Below, piece after piece: positions 1-8,583 of a DNA stretch of 55,026 bases. The stretch lies in NCBI GenBank assembly GCA_002421645.1, contig DIST01000064.1:1-55026 (forward strand). The letters are read 5' to 3'. Numbering within the stretch: the stretch's first letter is position 1; the number at the start of each line of letters is the position of its first letter. This stretch comes from Flavobacterium sp. UBA6203. GTDB taxonomy: Bacteria > Bacteroidota > Bacteroidia > Flavobacteriales > Flavobacteriaceae. Below the pieces are notes generated by a model, which had not been told where the DNA came from, searched no databases, and was given only the letters and a program-made list of their open reading frames with translations. The translations under genes were made by a program, and so were the position numbers.

Positions 1-96
1 ATTTTCAAAATTACATCACTGTAATTTTGTGCTGTCAATTCAATATGTCTATGAACGTGTCATTCTTTTTTTAACTTCGCCTCTCATTCGATTAGC
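1..96 (-). other. Putative rRNA operon leader (16S gene lies left of the window)
   Basis: Read on the minus strand, this stretch follows three tandem promoters and contains TTCATAGACATATTGAATTG followed by GACAGC, then an inverted repeat AAAATTAC/GTAATTTT at the window edge. From memory this resembles the leader between promoter and 16S rRNA in Flavobacterium. No rRNA sequence is inside the window, so the assignment is an inference from leader-like sequence and stacked strong promoters without any coding frame. Confidence 0.6.
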
Positions 97-101
97 GGGT
101 G

Positions 102-131
102 CAAAAGTACAACTCTTTTTTAATCTGGCAA
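102..131 (-). promoter_or_regulatory. Promoter P1 (nearest), reading left out of the window
   Basis: The minus strand reads TACTTTTG (102-109), a perfect TAnnTTTG -7 box, preceded by a 19-nt spacer and TTG at 129-131, the canonical Bacteroidetes -33/-7 geometry. The flanking TACTTTTGCACCCGC is shared with P3. Confidence 0.75.
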
Positions 132-225
132 GCTTTTTTGAAAAAATTTTTTGATTATTTTTTCCTGACCACTTACCCAATATTTTTAAGAACTTATACT
201 TCCCGATTCTTTCGTTTCGGGTCGG

Positions 226-257
226 CAAAGATACTACCTTTACTTTTTATTATCCAA
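226..257 (-). promoter_or_regulatory. Promoter P2 (middle), reading left
   Basis: The minus strand reads TATCTTTG (226-233), a perfect -7 box, with TTTG 21 nt upstream. It lies between P1 and P3 in a run of A/T tracts and no ORF. Confidence 0.6.
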
Positions 258-339
258 ATCTTTTTTTAACTTTTTTTAAAGTTTTTTTAACTTGTTTAAT
301 CCTTCAGTTTGTGTGTGAACTTCTGCTCTAATGCGGGTG

Positions 340-369
340 CAAAAGTAGAAATCTTTTTTGTTCCCACAA
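340..369 (-). promoter_or_regulatory. Promoter P3 (distal), reading left
   Basis: The minus strand reads TACTTTTG (340-347) with TTG exactly 19 nt upstream (367-369). It has the same downstream bases (CACCCGC) as P1, suggesting the promoters arose by duplication. Three stacked promoters fit a heavily transcribed rRNA operon. Confidence 0.7.
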
Positions 370-419
370 GGCTTTTAGCTTCTTTTTTTTGTCTTTTTTT
401 TATTGTTTTTCTTAACACG

Positions 420-802
420 CTGATAACAAGGATTTAATATGGAAAAGTTTTTTTGAAGATTAACCACTAAGAGCACAAAGGAAGCACTAAGCGCACAAAA
501 GGAGATTCTTTAAATGTATTGCTTTATACTATATAGTAGGTGTGGTCTTGGGTTGTAAAAGTTTTACACAGAGCTGCACAGAGTTTTTTTTGATATGGAT
601 TGTGTTGAGTGAGCTTCACAGAGGCGTTGCACTTGTTGGAGTTTCAGGTTGTGACTTAACTGCGTTAAGCAGCTGCCTGCTTCGCAGGAGATTCCTACTT
701 CGGCGGAATGACAAGTTCAAGGATAAATTCAAATTCAAGGGTAAAGTGTTGCTCGCCTTGCGAGCCAGTGGGATGGTTATCTGGAATACCAAACGTCTTA
801 TC
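420..802. other. Intergenic debris without a credible gene
   Basis: This stretch holds fragments typical of Flavobacterium intergenic DNA: CACTAAGAGCACAAAGGAAG with a near copy CACTAAGCGCACAAAAGG, a GGAGATTCCTACTTCGGCGG piece and GCTCGCCTTGCGAGC. An 87-codon open frame at 542-805 has no recognisable protein features and runs into the repeat element, so I do not call it. Confidence 0.6.
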
Positions 803-900
803 TAGCCCCGATGGGAGTGGAAATCTTTTTTTAAAGTTTTACTTCGACAAGCTCAGCATGACAAAACTTTAAAAAAAATTGCAACGGACAGCGGGACTAA
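803..900. repeat. Flavobacterium-type intergenic hairpin repeat
   Basis: The element begins TAGCCCCGATGGGAGTGG and ends GCAACGGACAGCGGGACTAA. Inside it a 15-bp perfect inverted repeat (826-840 with 863-877) flanks a 22-nt loop containing CTTCGACAAGCTCAGCATGA. From memory very similar elements are dispersed in many Flavobacterium genomes. It could act as a terminator for the leftward permease gene at 940. Confidence 0.6.
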
Positions 901-939
901 AAGTCTTTATGGAATGTAGAATATCTGCTTCTAAAAAAA

Positions 940-2172
940 TTAATCGAAACGTATTGCTTTAACTGGTGAAATTTTGGTGATGATGTAAGATGGAATTAAT
1001 AAAACCAACAAACAAACGATTACGGTTCCGATATTTAATAATGCGATGTGGAGTAAATTGATACTTACTGGCGCTTCGTTGACGTAGTAGTTCTCAGGAT
1101 TAAGTTGGATTACACCAAAGAATTTTTGAATTACTAATAAAGAAATAGCAATCAGATTTCCCCAAAACAATCCGCGAGCGATTAAATAGAAAGCGTTATA
1201 CAAAAATATTTTTCGAATATTCCAGTTGTTGGCACCCATGGCCTTTAGGATTCCGATCATTTGGGTGCGTTCCAAAATTAAGACTAATAATGCGACTACC
1301 ATATTAATAGTAGCTACGACAATCATTACGATTAGAATAACTAGAATGTTAAAATCGAATAATTTTAGCCATTCGAAAATACTGTAATACTTTTCTTCGA
1401 TGGTGATACTATTATATGTAGGCGGAATTTCTTTGTAGACTTCCTCTCCTTTTTCTTTAATTTTTGGGAAATCGTCTACGAAAACTTCGAAAGCTCCGAC
1501 TTCTGTTGGTAGCCATTTATTAATCAATTGCACGTGGCGAATATCACCTATTATATAAGTAGCGTCGAATTCTTGAAAACCTGAATTGAAAATTCCGGTA
1601 ATTAGGAAGTTTCTTTTATTGGGAAGTTTTCCGTTTTCTTTCATGAAAAAGGTTAGAAACTTATCGCCTACTTTCAAATTAAGACGTTTGGCTAAGTATT
1701 CCGAAATTAAAACTTCTGTATTGAGTTCGGATTTTAGATTTGGAATTTTACCATCAACTAGATATTCTTCTAGATTGGTAAAATTATAATCTTTCCCTAC
1801 ACCTTTATATATGATGCCTTCGAAAGCTTTTTCTGTACGAATGATTCCGGCTTTACTTGCCACGGCTTGCACATGACTGATTCCTTCTACATTTTTGAAT
1901 TTGGGATAAAAACTTTGATTAATTGAAATAGGTTCGGTGGTAACTTGCGATTGATTATCATCGAAATTTGAAATAATAATGTGTCCGTTGAAAGCTGAAA
2001 CTTTCTCACGAATTTTATCTTGAAGTCCAACACCCGTAGCCACCGCCATAATCATCATAATAATTCCGATGGCAATTGCCGTAATCGCAATTTTTATAAT
2101 TGGCGAAGAAATACTACTTTTATAACTTTTAGCAGCAATTAGTCTTTTGGCTATGAAATATTCTAAATTCAA
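940..2172 (-). CDS. FtsX-like ABC transporter permease (LolC/LolE type)
   Basis: This inner-membrane permease has the MacB/FtsX layout: one N-terminal membrane helix (residues about 24-46, rich in I/A/M), a large periplasmic domain (about 50-265), then three C-terminal helices (about 273-400) including the LERTQMIGILKAMGA loop typical of lipoprotein-releasing permeases. LolCDE-type systems move lipoproteins toward the outer membrane; a separate ATPase partner is not in this window. I chose a TTG start at 2172 (LNLEYFIAKR). The frame stays open to an ATG at 2220, but a good -7 box TATATTTG (2195-2202) lies between, so the longer N-terminus would be upstream of the transcript start. The family also normally begins near NLEYFIA. 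The exact transporter role is inferred. Confidence 0.85.
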   Translation of the reverse strand: MNLEYFIAKRLIAAKSYKSSISSPIIKIAITAIAIGIIMMIMAVATGVGLQDKIREKVSAFNGHIIISNFDDNQSQVTTEPISINQSFYPKFKNVEGISHVQAVASKAGIIRTEKAFEGIIYKGVGKDYNFTNLEEYLVDGKIPNLKSELNTEVLISEYLAKRLNLKVGDKFLTFFMKENGKLPNKRNFLITGIFNSGFQEFDATYIIGDIRHVQLINKWLPTEVGAFEVFVDDFPKIKEKGEEVYKEIPPTYNSITIEEKYYSIFEWLKLFDFNILVILIVMIVVATINMVVALLVLILERTQMIGILKAMGANNWNIRKIFLYNAFYLIARGLFWGNLIAISLLVIQKFFGVIQLNPENYYVNEAPVSINLLHIALLNIGTVIVCLLVLLIPSYIITKISPVKAIRFD

Positions 2173-2194
2173 GGTTTTAAGATTATAATTAACG

Positions 2195-2202
2195 CAAATA
2201 TA
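2195..2202 (-). promoter_or_regulatory. -7 box for the FtsX-like permease
   Basis: The minus strand reads TATATTTG, matching TAnnTTTG, 22 nt before the TTG start. No clear TTG is seen at -33. Confidence 0.5.
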
Positions 2203-2255
2203 CATAAAGTTTTTTGCCACAGATTACACAGATTTACACAGATTAAAAAATAGTT

Positions 2256-3488
2256 ATGAAATACCCTATATATAGATTTACAATAGTATTTAGTTTACTA
2301 ATCCTTTCGGTTTCGTGTGGAAGTAGTAAAAAGTCTATTCCGCAAATAAAACCGAGCACTGATAATGTAACTTTGACTTCCACTTCAACAGATGTCACTT
2401 TTAAAACGGGTGCCGAAAACTTTGAAAGTTATTTACCATTATTAAAAGATAAACGAGTTGGAATTGTTACGAATCAAACGGGAATTCTTTCAAAAGAGAA
2501 GCATTTGGTTGATTTCTTAATCGAACAAAACATCAATCTTCAGAAAATTTATGCTCCTGAACACGGTTTTAGAGGAACAGCCGATGCTGGCGAATTAATC
2601 GTTGACGGAAAAGACACCAAAACTAATTTGCCGATTATTTCTCTTTATGGAAACAACAAAAAGCCAAAACCAGAGCAATTAGAAGGAATTGACATCTTGG
2701 TTTTTGATTTGCAAGATGTTGGTGCGCGATTTTACACTTATATATCGTCGTTGCATTATGTGATGGAAGCTTGTGCGGAAAACAATATTCCGCTTTTAGT
2801 TTTAGACCGACCAAATCCGAACGGAACTATTATTGATGGTCCGATTTTAGAAAAAGAACATAAGAGTTTTGTTGGGATGCATGAAATTCCGGTTTTGCAT
2901 GGCATGACAATTGGCGAATATGCGAAAATGATTAATGGAGAAAAATGGTTAAAAGATAGTATTCAATGTGACTTGAAAGTAGCGCCTTGTTTGAACTATT
3001 CGCACGACATGAAATACAGCTTACCTGTGAAGCCTTCGCCAAACTTACCAAACGATCAATCGATTAATTTGTATGCGAGTTTGTGCTTTTTCGAAGGCAC
3101 GAATGTAAGTTTAGGTCGCGGAACTGAGAAACAATTCCAAATTTACGGTTCGCCCTTTTTACCTGAAAGCGAATTTGATTTTAGCTTTACTCCGCAACCT
3201 AATTTTGGCGCAAAAGATCCCGTTCATAATGGAAAGTTATGCTTTGGCGAAGATTTAACCGAAATTAGAAAAGTACACCGACTGGAATTAAAATGGTTAT
3301 TGAAAGCCTACGAAAACACCGCAGATAAAACCATTTTCTTCAATGATTTCTTCACCAAATTAGCCGGAACCAAAAAACTCCGCGAACAAATTGAAGCCGG
3401 AATGACCGAAAAAGAAATTCGAAAAACATGGCAAGAAGGTTTGGAGCAATTTAAGGAAGTTAGAAAGACGTATTTGATTTATGAATAG
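2256..3488 (+). CDS. DUF1343/NamZ-like exo-N-acetylmuramidase lipoprotein
   Basis: This 410-aa protein starts with a lipoprotein signal ending in LSVSC (Cys about 21), so it is probably a lipid-anchored envelope protein. The body carries DUF1343 hallmarks: KRVGIVTNQTG, YAPEHGFRG, LPIISLYGN, ILVFDLQDVGARFYTYISSL and LDRPNPNG. Characterised relatives (NamZ, family GH171) remove non-reducing MurNAc from peptidoglycan fragments, so a role in muropeptide recycling is likely. The full length of the family is present. The gene is divergent from the permease and followed 17 nt later by a small lipoprotein gene. Family assignment is confident; substrate is inferred. Confidence 0.85.
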   Translation: MKYPIYRFTIVFSLLILSVSCGSSKKSIPQIKPSTDNVTLTSTSTDVTFKTGAENFESYLPLLKDKRVGIVTNQTGILSKEKHLVDFLIEQNINLQKIYAPEHGFRGTADAGELIVDGKDTKTNLPIISLYGNNKKPKPEQLEGIDILVFDLQDVGARFYTYISSLHYVMEACAENNIPLLVLDRPNPNGTIIDGPILEKEHKSFVGMHEIPVLHGMTIGEYAKMINGEKWLKDSIQCDLKVAPCLNYSHDMKYSLPVKPSPNLPNDQSINLYASLCFFEGTNVSLGRGTEKQFQIYGSPFLPESEFDFSFTPQPNFGAKDPVHNGKLCFGEDLTEIRKVHRLELKWLLKAYENTADKTIFFNDFFTKLAGTKKLREQIEAGMTEKEIRKTWQEGLEQFKEVRKTYLIYE

Positions 3489-3505
3489 AAGAAAATAGAG
3501 AAAAG

Positions 3506-4078
3506 ATGAAAGAGAAAAGACTATTACTTTTACTTCTATTAATATTTTCAAGTTGTTTCAAAGAAAATGAAACTATTCCGATTGATAATTGGAATAATCT
3601 AATACTTCGTCAATTGAATGAAACAGATTCCTCAATCTATAATCAAGAAGATTTGAAGAAAAATATTGATTTTATTTTAGAATTTAGAAAAGATATTGCT
3701 GAAGAAATAAACAAATTAAAATCTAAAGAAGAATTTTCAAATTTTGTTGTGTACGAAAATTATAATTGTGAATTTAATCCAAAAGACACTTTTCAAATTG
3801 ATATACCATTTACCAAAAACAAGTTTTATTACAACATATTAATTATTTCCGATAAAGAAAATTATTTATATGAATTGAAAGGATTTTCAGAAAACAAAAA
3901 TCGGAAATTTACCAAACTAAGAATCGAAAATAAAGAAGAATACTTAGAACATTTAAATCCAGAAAATATTGGAATTAGAAAGACAAATTATCTGTCGAAT
4001 GATTTTTCCGTTACTTCAAAAATTACTTGTAATGGAAATGATGTAAACATAGAAGTTATCTCAACAAGATTAAACTAA
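3506..4078 (+). CDS. Hypothetical lipoprotein
   Basis: This 190-aa protein opens with KEKRLLLLLLLIFSSCFKEN, a clear lipoprotein signal with a lipobox at FSSC. The rest is Asn/Lys/Glu-rich and matches no family I recognise. Low GC and weakly biased codons suggest an accessory gene. It follows the NamZ-like gene after 17 nt and may be co-transcribed with it. No function is proposed. Confidence 0.65.
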   Translation: MKEKRLLLLLLLIFSSCFKENETIPIDNWNNLILRQLNETDSSIYNQEDLKKNIDFILEFRKDIAEEINKLKSKEEFSNFVVYENYNCEFNPKDTFQIDIPFTKNKFYYNILIISDKENYLYELKGFSENKNRKFTKLRIENKEEYLEHLNPENIGIRKTNYLSNDFSVTSKITCNGNDVNIEVISTRLN

Positions 4079-4151
4079 ATTTTTGAGATTCCTAACGGAA
4101 TGACAAGGTTGTGATAAAAACTGAACACTTTCAACTGAACACTGACCACTT

Positions 4152-4649
4152 TTAAAGCGGCAACTTCTCCTTCATTTTCTCCACAATATTATAAGCTGCT
4201 GGACAAATCGCTACATTTTTCAAGGTTAAATCTGAAATTTGTTGGAATTTCTTTCTGTCAGTATGTGGAAATTCTCGGCAGGCTTTTGGGCGGACATCGT
4301 AGATGAAACATTTATTATCACTATCTAAAAACGTACACGGCACACTTTTCAACACATAATCGTTGTCTTCATCAATACGAAGATATTGATTGATAAATTG
4401 CTGTGGTTTTTGACGAAAACTCTTTGAAATTCGTTCAATATCAGCCGAAGTAAACAACGGTCCAGTTGTTTTGCAACAATTGGCACACTCCAAACAATCC
4501 GTTTTTTTGAATTCGGCATCATGTAAATCTTGCATTACATAATCCAAATTCTTGGGTGTTTTCTTTTTTAACTTGTCAAAATACTTTTTGGTTTCGTTAT
4601 GCGTATCTTTGGCAAGTTTTCCGAGTTCGTTTAAATTTGGCTTTAGCAT
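4152..4649 (-). CDS. YkgJ-family cysteine-cluster protein
   Basis: This 165-aa protein has the Fe/Zn-binding cysteine cluster of the YkgJ/CxxCxxCC family: DCLECANCCKTTGP around residues 52-65, then CTFLDSDNKCFIYDVRPKAC and REFP. The metal ligands are intact. The family is widespread, and its biochemical role is not settled. It stands alone, convergent with the lipoprotein gene and divergent from the methyltransferase at 4730. Confidence 0.85.
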   Translation of the reverse strand: MLKPNLNELGKLAKDTHNETKKYFDKLKKKTPKNLDYVMQDLHDAEFKKTDCLECANCCKTTGPLFTSADIERISKSFRQKPQQFINQYLRIDEDNDYVLKSVPCTFLDSDNKCFIYDVRPKACREFPHTDRKKFQQISDLTLKNVAICPAAYNIVEKMKEKLPL

Positions 4650-4729
4650 TTTATGAATTTTCTAATGCAAAGTTACGATTTTGAATTCCGAATTTAGAAT
4701 AACGAATGTTGAATTTTGAAATATAAACC

Positions 4730-5437
4730 ATGAAAGACCTTTTCGGAAAAGCCATTTTAGATTACCAAACCAATAATTCTCCTGAAGATTTAATCACCGA
4801 AACTTCTATTTCGGAAGCAGATGAAATGAGTGTTTCGTATTTGTTTCGTGATTTTAAAGACATGCCAAAATTGGAACAAAAAGCATTGCAATTAGCCAAA
4901 GGAAAAGTATTAGACGTGGGTTGCGGCGCTGGAAGTCACGCTTTGTATTTGCAAGAAAAAGGTTTTGATGTTACCGCAATTGATATTTCGGAAAATGCGA
5001 TTAAAGCTTGTGAATTGAGAGACTTGAAAAACTGTAAAGTTTCGGATGTATTGAATTTAGATGCTTCAGAAAAATTCGACACTATTTTACTTTTGATGAA
5101 TGGAACTGGAATTTTCGGAAAAATGAATCAGATTTCGAAGTTTTTGCAAAAACTAAAATCGCTTTTAAACGATGGCGGACAAATTCTAATTGATAGTTCG
5201 GACTTAATTTATATGTACGACCAAGATGAAGATGGTGCTTACGAAGTTCCAGCGAATGGTTATTATGGCGAATTAACGTTCACGATTCAATATAAAGGAG
5301 AAACCGAAGACACTTTTGATTGGTTGTATTTGGATTACAATACGCTTCAAAATGCTGCAATTGCAAATGGTTTGGAATGCGAATTGATTTTGAAAGGGAA
5401 GCATTTTGATTACTTAGCGAAGCTTACAAAGATATAA
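4730..5437 (+). CDS. Class I SAM-dependent methyltransferase
   Basis: This 235-aa protein has a Rossmann methyltransferase core: motif [17 protein letters not shown] (about residues 63-78), the acidic loop VTAIDIS, motif VSDVLNLD and the post-motif [11 protein letters not shown]. The N-terminal 60 residues form a helical cap. The substrate cannot be told from sequence. It is monocistronic, divergent from the YkgJ gene and convergent with queE. Confidence 0.85.
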   Translation: MKDLFGKAILDYQTNNSPEDLITETSISEADEMSVSYLFRDFKDMPKLEQKALQLAKGKVLDVGCGAGSHALYLQEKGFDVTAIDISENAIKACELRDLKNCKVSDVLNLDASEKFDTILLLMNGTGIFGKMNQISKFLQKLKSLLNDGGQILIDSSDLIYMYDQDEDGAYEVPANGYYGELTFTIQYKGETEDTFDWLYLDYNTLQNAAIANGLECELILKGKHFDYLAKLTKI

Positions 5438-5519
5438 TTTGAAGTTTTTGTTTCACAAAGTTTCGTACAAAGTTTCGCAAAGCTTTATGCTAAAATCTGC
5501 GAATCTGTGGTTTAAAAAC

Positions 5520-6152
5520 TTACGGAATATTCAAATATTTATGTGTTTGTAACGAAACTCTCCACTTTGGATTATTCATAACATAATCCACAATTAAAGG
5601 AGTCATTTCTTCTTTTTTGCTCCATTCAGGTTGTAGGAATAAAATCGCGTTTGGATTTACTTTAGCCGCTTGTTCTTCAGCAAAAATGAAATCATGTTTG
5701 TTGTAGATGATTACTTTTAATTCATTAGCAATATCATAGGCACTTTGAACTGGCAATTTATTTTTCTTTGGAGATAAACAAAACCAATCCCAAGTTCCTG
5801 TAACGTCATACGCTCCCGAAGTTTCAATATGTACTTTTAAATTTTGTGCTTTTAATTTTGAAGTCAATAAATTCATATCCCAAGTCAAAGGTTCTCCTCC
5901 TGTTACTACAACAGTATCGGCATACTTTTTTGCATTGGCAACAATTACATCGGTATTCGTTGGTGGATGCAATTCCGCATTCCAACTTTCTTTCACATCG
6001 CACCAATGGCAACCTACATCGCAACCGCCAATTCTAATGAAATAAGCTGCTGTTCCTGTATGATATCCTTCGCCTTGAATTGTGTAAAACTCCTCCATTA
6101 AAGGCAACATTTCGCCTTTTTCAACCGCTAATTGTACTTCTTTTTTTAACAT
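5520..6152 (-). CDS. queE: 7-carboxy-7-deazaguanine synthase
   Basis: QueE is a radical-SAM enzyme that makes 7-carboxy-7-deazaguanine for queuosine. The 210-aa protein shows EFYTIQGEGYHTGTAA at residues 21-36, then GGCDVGCHWCD, the CX3CX2C cluster motif. The VVTGGEP SAM-binding segment and FLQPEW follow. It lies far from queA in this window (16881) but serves the same pathway. A -7 box TATCTTTG lies at 6172-6179. Confidence 0.93.
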   Translation of the reverse strand: MLKKEVQLAVEKGEMLPLMEEFYTIQGEGYHTGTAAYFIRIGGCDVGCHWCDVKESWNAELHPPTNTDVIVANAKKYADTVVVTGGEPLTWDMNLLTSKLKAQNLKVHIETSGAYDVTGTWDWFCLSPKKNKLPVQSAYDIANELKVIIYNKHDFIFAEEQAAKVNPNAILFLQPEWSKKEEMTPLIVDYVMNNPKWRVSLQTHKYLNIP

Positions 6153-6171
6153 CTCAAATAAAAATAGTGGG

Positions 6172-6179
6172 CAAAGATA
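6172..6179 (-). promoter_or_regulatory. -7 box of queE
   Basis: TATCTTTG on the minus strand, 19 nt before the ATG; -33 not obvious. Confidence 0.5.
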
Positions 6180-6255
6180 CGACTTGAAAATTAGAATTTA
6201 GAAATAAGAAGTTAGAAATTAATTTTTGAACTTGAAATTGTACTCGTCTTTGTCC

Positions 6256-6286
6256 TTGAAATTTCCTCCGATTTTAACTACATTTG
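6256..6286 (+). promoter_or_regulatory. Promoter of the HerA-like operon
   Basis: TTG at 6256-6258, 20-nt spacer, TACATTTG at 6279-6286, ATG at 6306. Confidence 0.6.
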
Positions 6287-6305
6287 AAATTCAAAATACA
6301 TAAAA

Positions 6306-7823
6306 ATGAGCAAGACAGACGATTTTAGCAAACATATAAATGAAGGTTACGCTTGTAAAGGCGAATTCATCACATTAGGTGGTGGGATTTTAGATGGCGA
6401 AGCCGTTCCAAACACACATGTTAACATTCCATTAAAAACCTTAAACCGTCACGGATTAATCGCTGGAGCAACTGGAACTGGAAAAACCAAAACCATTCAA
6501 GTGCTTTCCGAACAATTATCACAAAATGGAATTCCAGTTTTAATGATGGATATTAAAGGAGATTTCTCTGGAATTGCTATGCCTGGCGAAGAAAAATCGT
6601 TTATTACCGAACGTCATGCTAAAATTTCGATTCCTTATGAAACGAAAGCTTTTCCTGTGGAATTAATGACGATTTCAGAACAAAACGGAGTCCGATTAAG
6701 AGCTACGGTTTCTGAATTTGGACCAGTATTATTCTCTCGAATTTTAGATTTGAACGACACACAATCTGGAGTAGTTTCGATTATTTTTAAATATTGTGAC
6801 GATAACAGTTTGCCATTATTGGATTTGAAAGATTTCAAAAAAGTACTGAATTACGCAACCGAAGAAGGAAAATCAGAATTTGAAGCCGAATACGGAAGAA
6901 TTTCAACTAGTTCAACCGGTTCGATTTTGAGAAAAGTTATCGAATTAGAACAACAAGGTGCGGAATTATTCTTTGGCGAAAAATCATTCGATATTCAAGA
7001 TTTAATGCGAATTGACGAAAACGGAAATGGTTACGTGAACATCATGCGATTAACCGATATTCAAGACAAACCGAAATTATTTTCAACTTTCATGTTGAGT
7101 TTATTAGCCGAAATTTACAATACCATGCCCGAACAAGGCGATGCTGGACGACCTGAATTAGTAATTTTTATAGACGAAGCCCATTTAATTTTTGACGAAG
7201 CCAGCAAAGCTTTATTAAATCAAATTGAAACGATTGTGAAATTAATTCGTTCAAAAGGAATTGGTGTTTATTTCATTACACAAAATCCAATGGATGTTCC
7301 AACAGGCGTTTTGGCGCAATTAGGTTTAAAAATTCAGCATGCATTAAGAGCTTTCACGGCAAACGACAGAAAAGCAATTAAAATGACAGCTGAAAATTAT
7401 CCCGACACTGATTTTTATGAAACAGATGAAGTATTAACTTCGTTAGGAATTGGAGAAGCTTTTGTAACAGCATTAAGTGAAAAAGGGACACCAACCCCTT
7501 TGGTAGCCACCATGATGCGAGCGCCTATGAGTAGAATGAATGTTTTAACAGAAAGTGAAATTGAAGCAAGCATCGCAAAATCAAAATTAGCAAAAAAATA
7601 TAATGAGGTTTTAGATCGTGAAAGTGCTTACGAACTACTAAACAAAAAAATTACCGAAGCACAAGAAGTAGCAGCTGAACAAGAAGCCGAAAAACCTACC
7701 CGAACTGCAAAAGAAGAACCAAGTACGGCTGAAGTAGTTGGGAAATCAATTACCAAAGTAGTTACGAGTGCGAGCTTTATCCGCGGCGCTTTTGGTTTAT
7801 TAATGAAAATGTTTAAACGTTAA
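6306..7823 (+). CDS. HerA-like ATPase (DUF853/YjgR family)
   Basis: This 505-aa protein has a Walker A GATGTGKTKT near residue 55, VLMMDIKGDFSG, and a Walker B/DEAH box LVIFIDEAHLIFDEASKALL near 285. A sensor segment YFITQNPMDVP and a conserved arginine finger region follow. The family belongs to the HerA/FtsK hexameric ATPases; E. coli YjgR has no firm role. The C-terminal 80 residues are Glu/Ala-rich and end in a basic helix (GLLMKMFKR). The stop codon overlaps the next start (TAATG), suggesting translational coupling. Confidence 0.88.
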   Translation: MSKTDDFSKHINEGYACKGEFITLGGGILDGEAVPNTHVNIPLKTLNRHGLIAGATGTGKTKTIQVLSEQLSQNGIPVLMMDIKGDFSGIAMPGEEKSFITERHAKISIPYETKAFPVELMTISEQNGVRLRATVSEFGPVLFSRILDLNDTQSGVVSIIFKYCDDNSLPLLDLKDFKKVLNYATEEGKSEFEAEYGRISTSSTGSILRKVIELEQQGAELFFGEKSFDIQDLMRIDENGNGYVNIMRLTDIQDKPKLFSTFMLSLLAEIYNTMPEQGDAGRPELVIFIDEAHLIFDEASKALLNQIETIVKLIRSKGIGVYFITQNPMDVPTGVLAQLGLKIQHALRAFTANDRKAIKMTAENYPDTDFYETDEVLTSLGIGEAFVTALSEKGTPTPLVATMMRAPMSRMNVLTESEIEASIAKSKLAKKYNEVLDRESAYELLNKKITEAQEVAAEQEAEKPTRTAKEEPSTAEVVGKSITKVVTSASFIRGAFGLLMKMFKR

Positions 7824-8191
7824 TGAAAGGATTTATCACTATAGGATTACTGATACTTTCTAATGTTTTCATGACATTGGCTTGGTATGGACACTTAAAA
7901 TTCAAAGAATTAAAATGGTTTGAAAACGCGGGGTTAATCACTATTGTTTTAATCAGTTGGGGATTAGCGTTGTTTGAATATTTCTTTCAAGTTCCTGCGA
8001 ATAAAATAGGTTATGAAGGCAATGGTGGTCCGTTTTCATTAATGCAATTGAAAGTGATACAAGAAGTAATTACTTTAGTGATTTTTGTGATTTTCTCATT
8101 GGTTTTCTTTAAGAACGAAACTTTTAGATGGAATCACGCAGTAGGGTTTTGTTTTTTAGTATTGGCGGTTTATTTTATATTTAAGAAGTAA
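7823..8191 (+). CDS. DMT-family membrane protein (DUF486)
   Basis: This 122-aa protein is four membrane helices: an N-terminal MKGFITIGLLILSNVFMTLAW, then segments around residues 38-55, 80-97 and 105-120. FEYFFQVPANKIGY and the GPFSLMQLKVIQE motif are typical of DUF486. The family resembles half-size drug/metabolite transporters, but no substrate is known. Its ATG overlaps the stop of the HerA-like gene by one base. Confidence 0.82.
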   Translation: MKGFITIGLLILSNVFMTLAWYGHLKFKELKWFENAGLITIVLISWGLALFEYFFQVPANKIGYEGNGGPFSLMQLKVIQEVITLVIFVIFSLVFFKNETFRWNHAVGFCFLVLAVYFIFKK

Positions 8192-8194
8192 GAA

Positions 8195-8557
8195 ATGAAA
8201 AAATATTTTATACAAAAAGCACCATTCGTAGTTCCAACTACAGATGGCAAATTGATTGAAGAACATCACGGATTAGCAACCACAAACAATTCAGCGATTT
8301 CGATTGCACATATGATTGCGCCACCTGGTTGGAGCGAACCTTTTCAAACTCCAGAATTTGATGAATACACGTATATCATAAAAGGGAAAAAGCAATTTAT
8401 CATCGAAGATGAAACTATAGTTTTAGAAGCAGGTCAATCGATAAAAATTGAGAAAAACACACGTATTCAATATTCTAATCCATTTGATGAAGCTTGTGAA
8501 TATTTAGCGATTTGCACGCCTGCATTCAGTATGGATGCTGTAAATAGAGAAGAATAA
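8195..8557 (+). CDS. Cupin-domain protein
   Basis: This 120-aa protein is a single cupin barrel. Motif 1 is partly visible as PFQTPEFDEYTYIIKGK, where the usual His residues are replaced by Gln/Thr and Glu/Asp. Motif 2 lies around AGQSIKIEKNTRIQYSNP. With the weak metal-ligand set it may bind no metal. The gene follows the DUF486 gene by 3 nt and ends at a bidirectional terminator. Function unknown. Confidence 0.8.
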   Translation: MKKYFIQKAPFVVPTTDGKLIEEHHGLATTNNSAISIAHMIAPPGWSEPFQTPEFDEYTYIIKGKKQFIIEDETIVLEAGQSIKIEKNTRIQYSNPFDEACEYLAICTPAFSMDAVNREE

Positions 8558-8582
8558 AAAAGAGGCGATTGCCTCTTTTTTA
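8555..8582. terminator. Bidirectional terminator between cupin gene and kmo
   Basis: AAAAAAGAGGC / GCCTCTTTTTT, an 11-bp stem with loop GATT. It has a U-run on either strand and sits between convergent genes. Confidence 0.85.
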
Positions 8583-8583
8583 T

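Noticed and set aside
542..805. 87-aa open frame
   Set aside because: Composition like translated repeat DNA; it ends inside a dispersed hairpin element and has no promoter or family.
940..2220. Longer ATG start of the FtsX-like permease
   Set aside because: A -7 box lies between this ATG and the conserved N-terminus.
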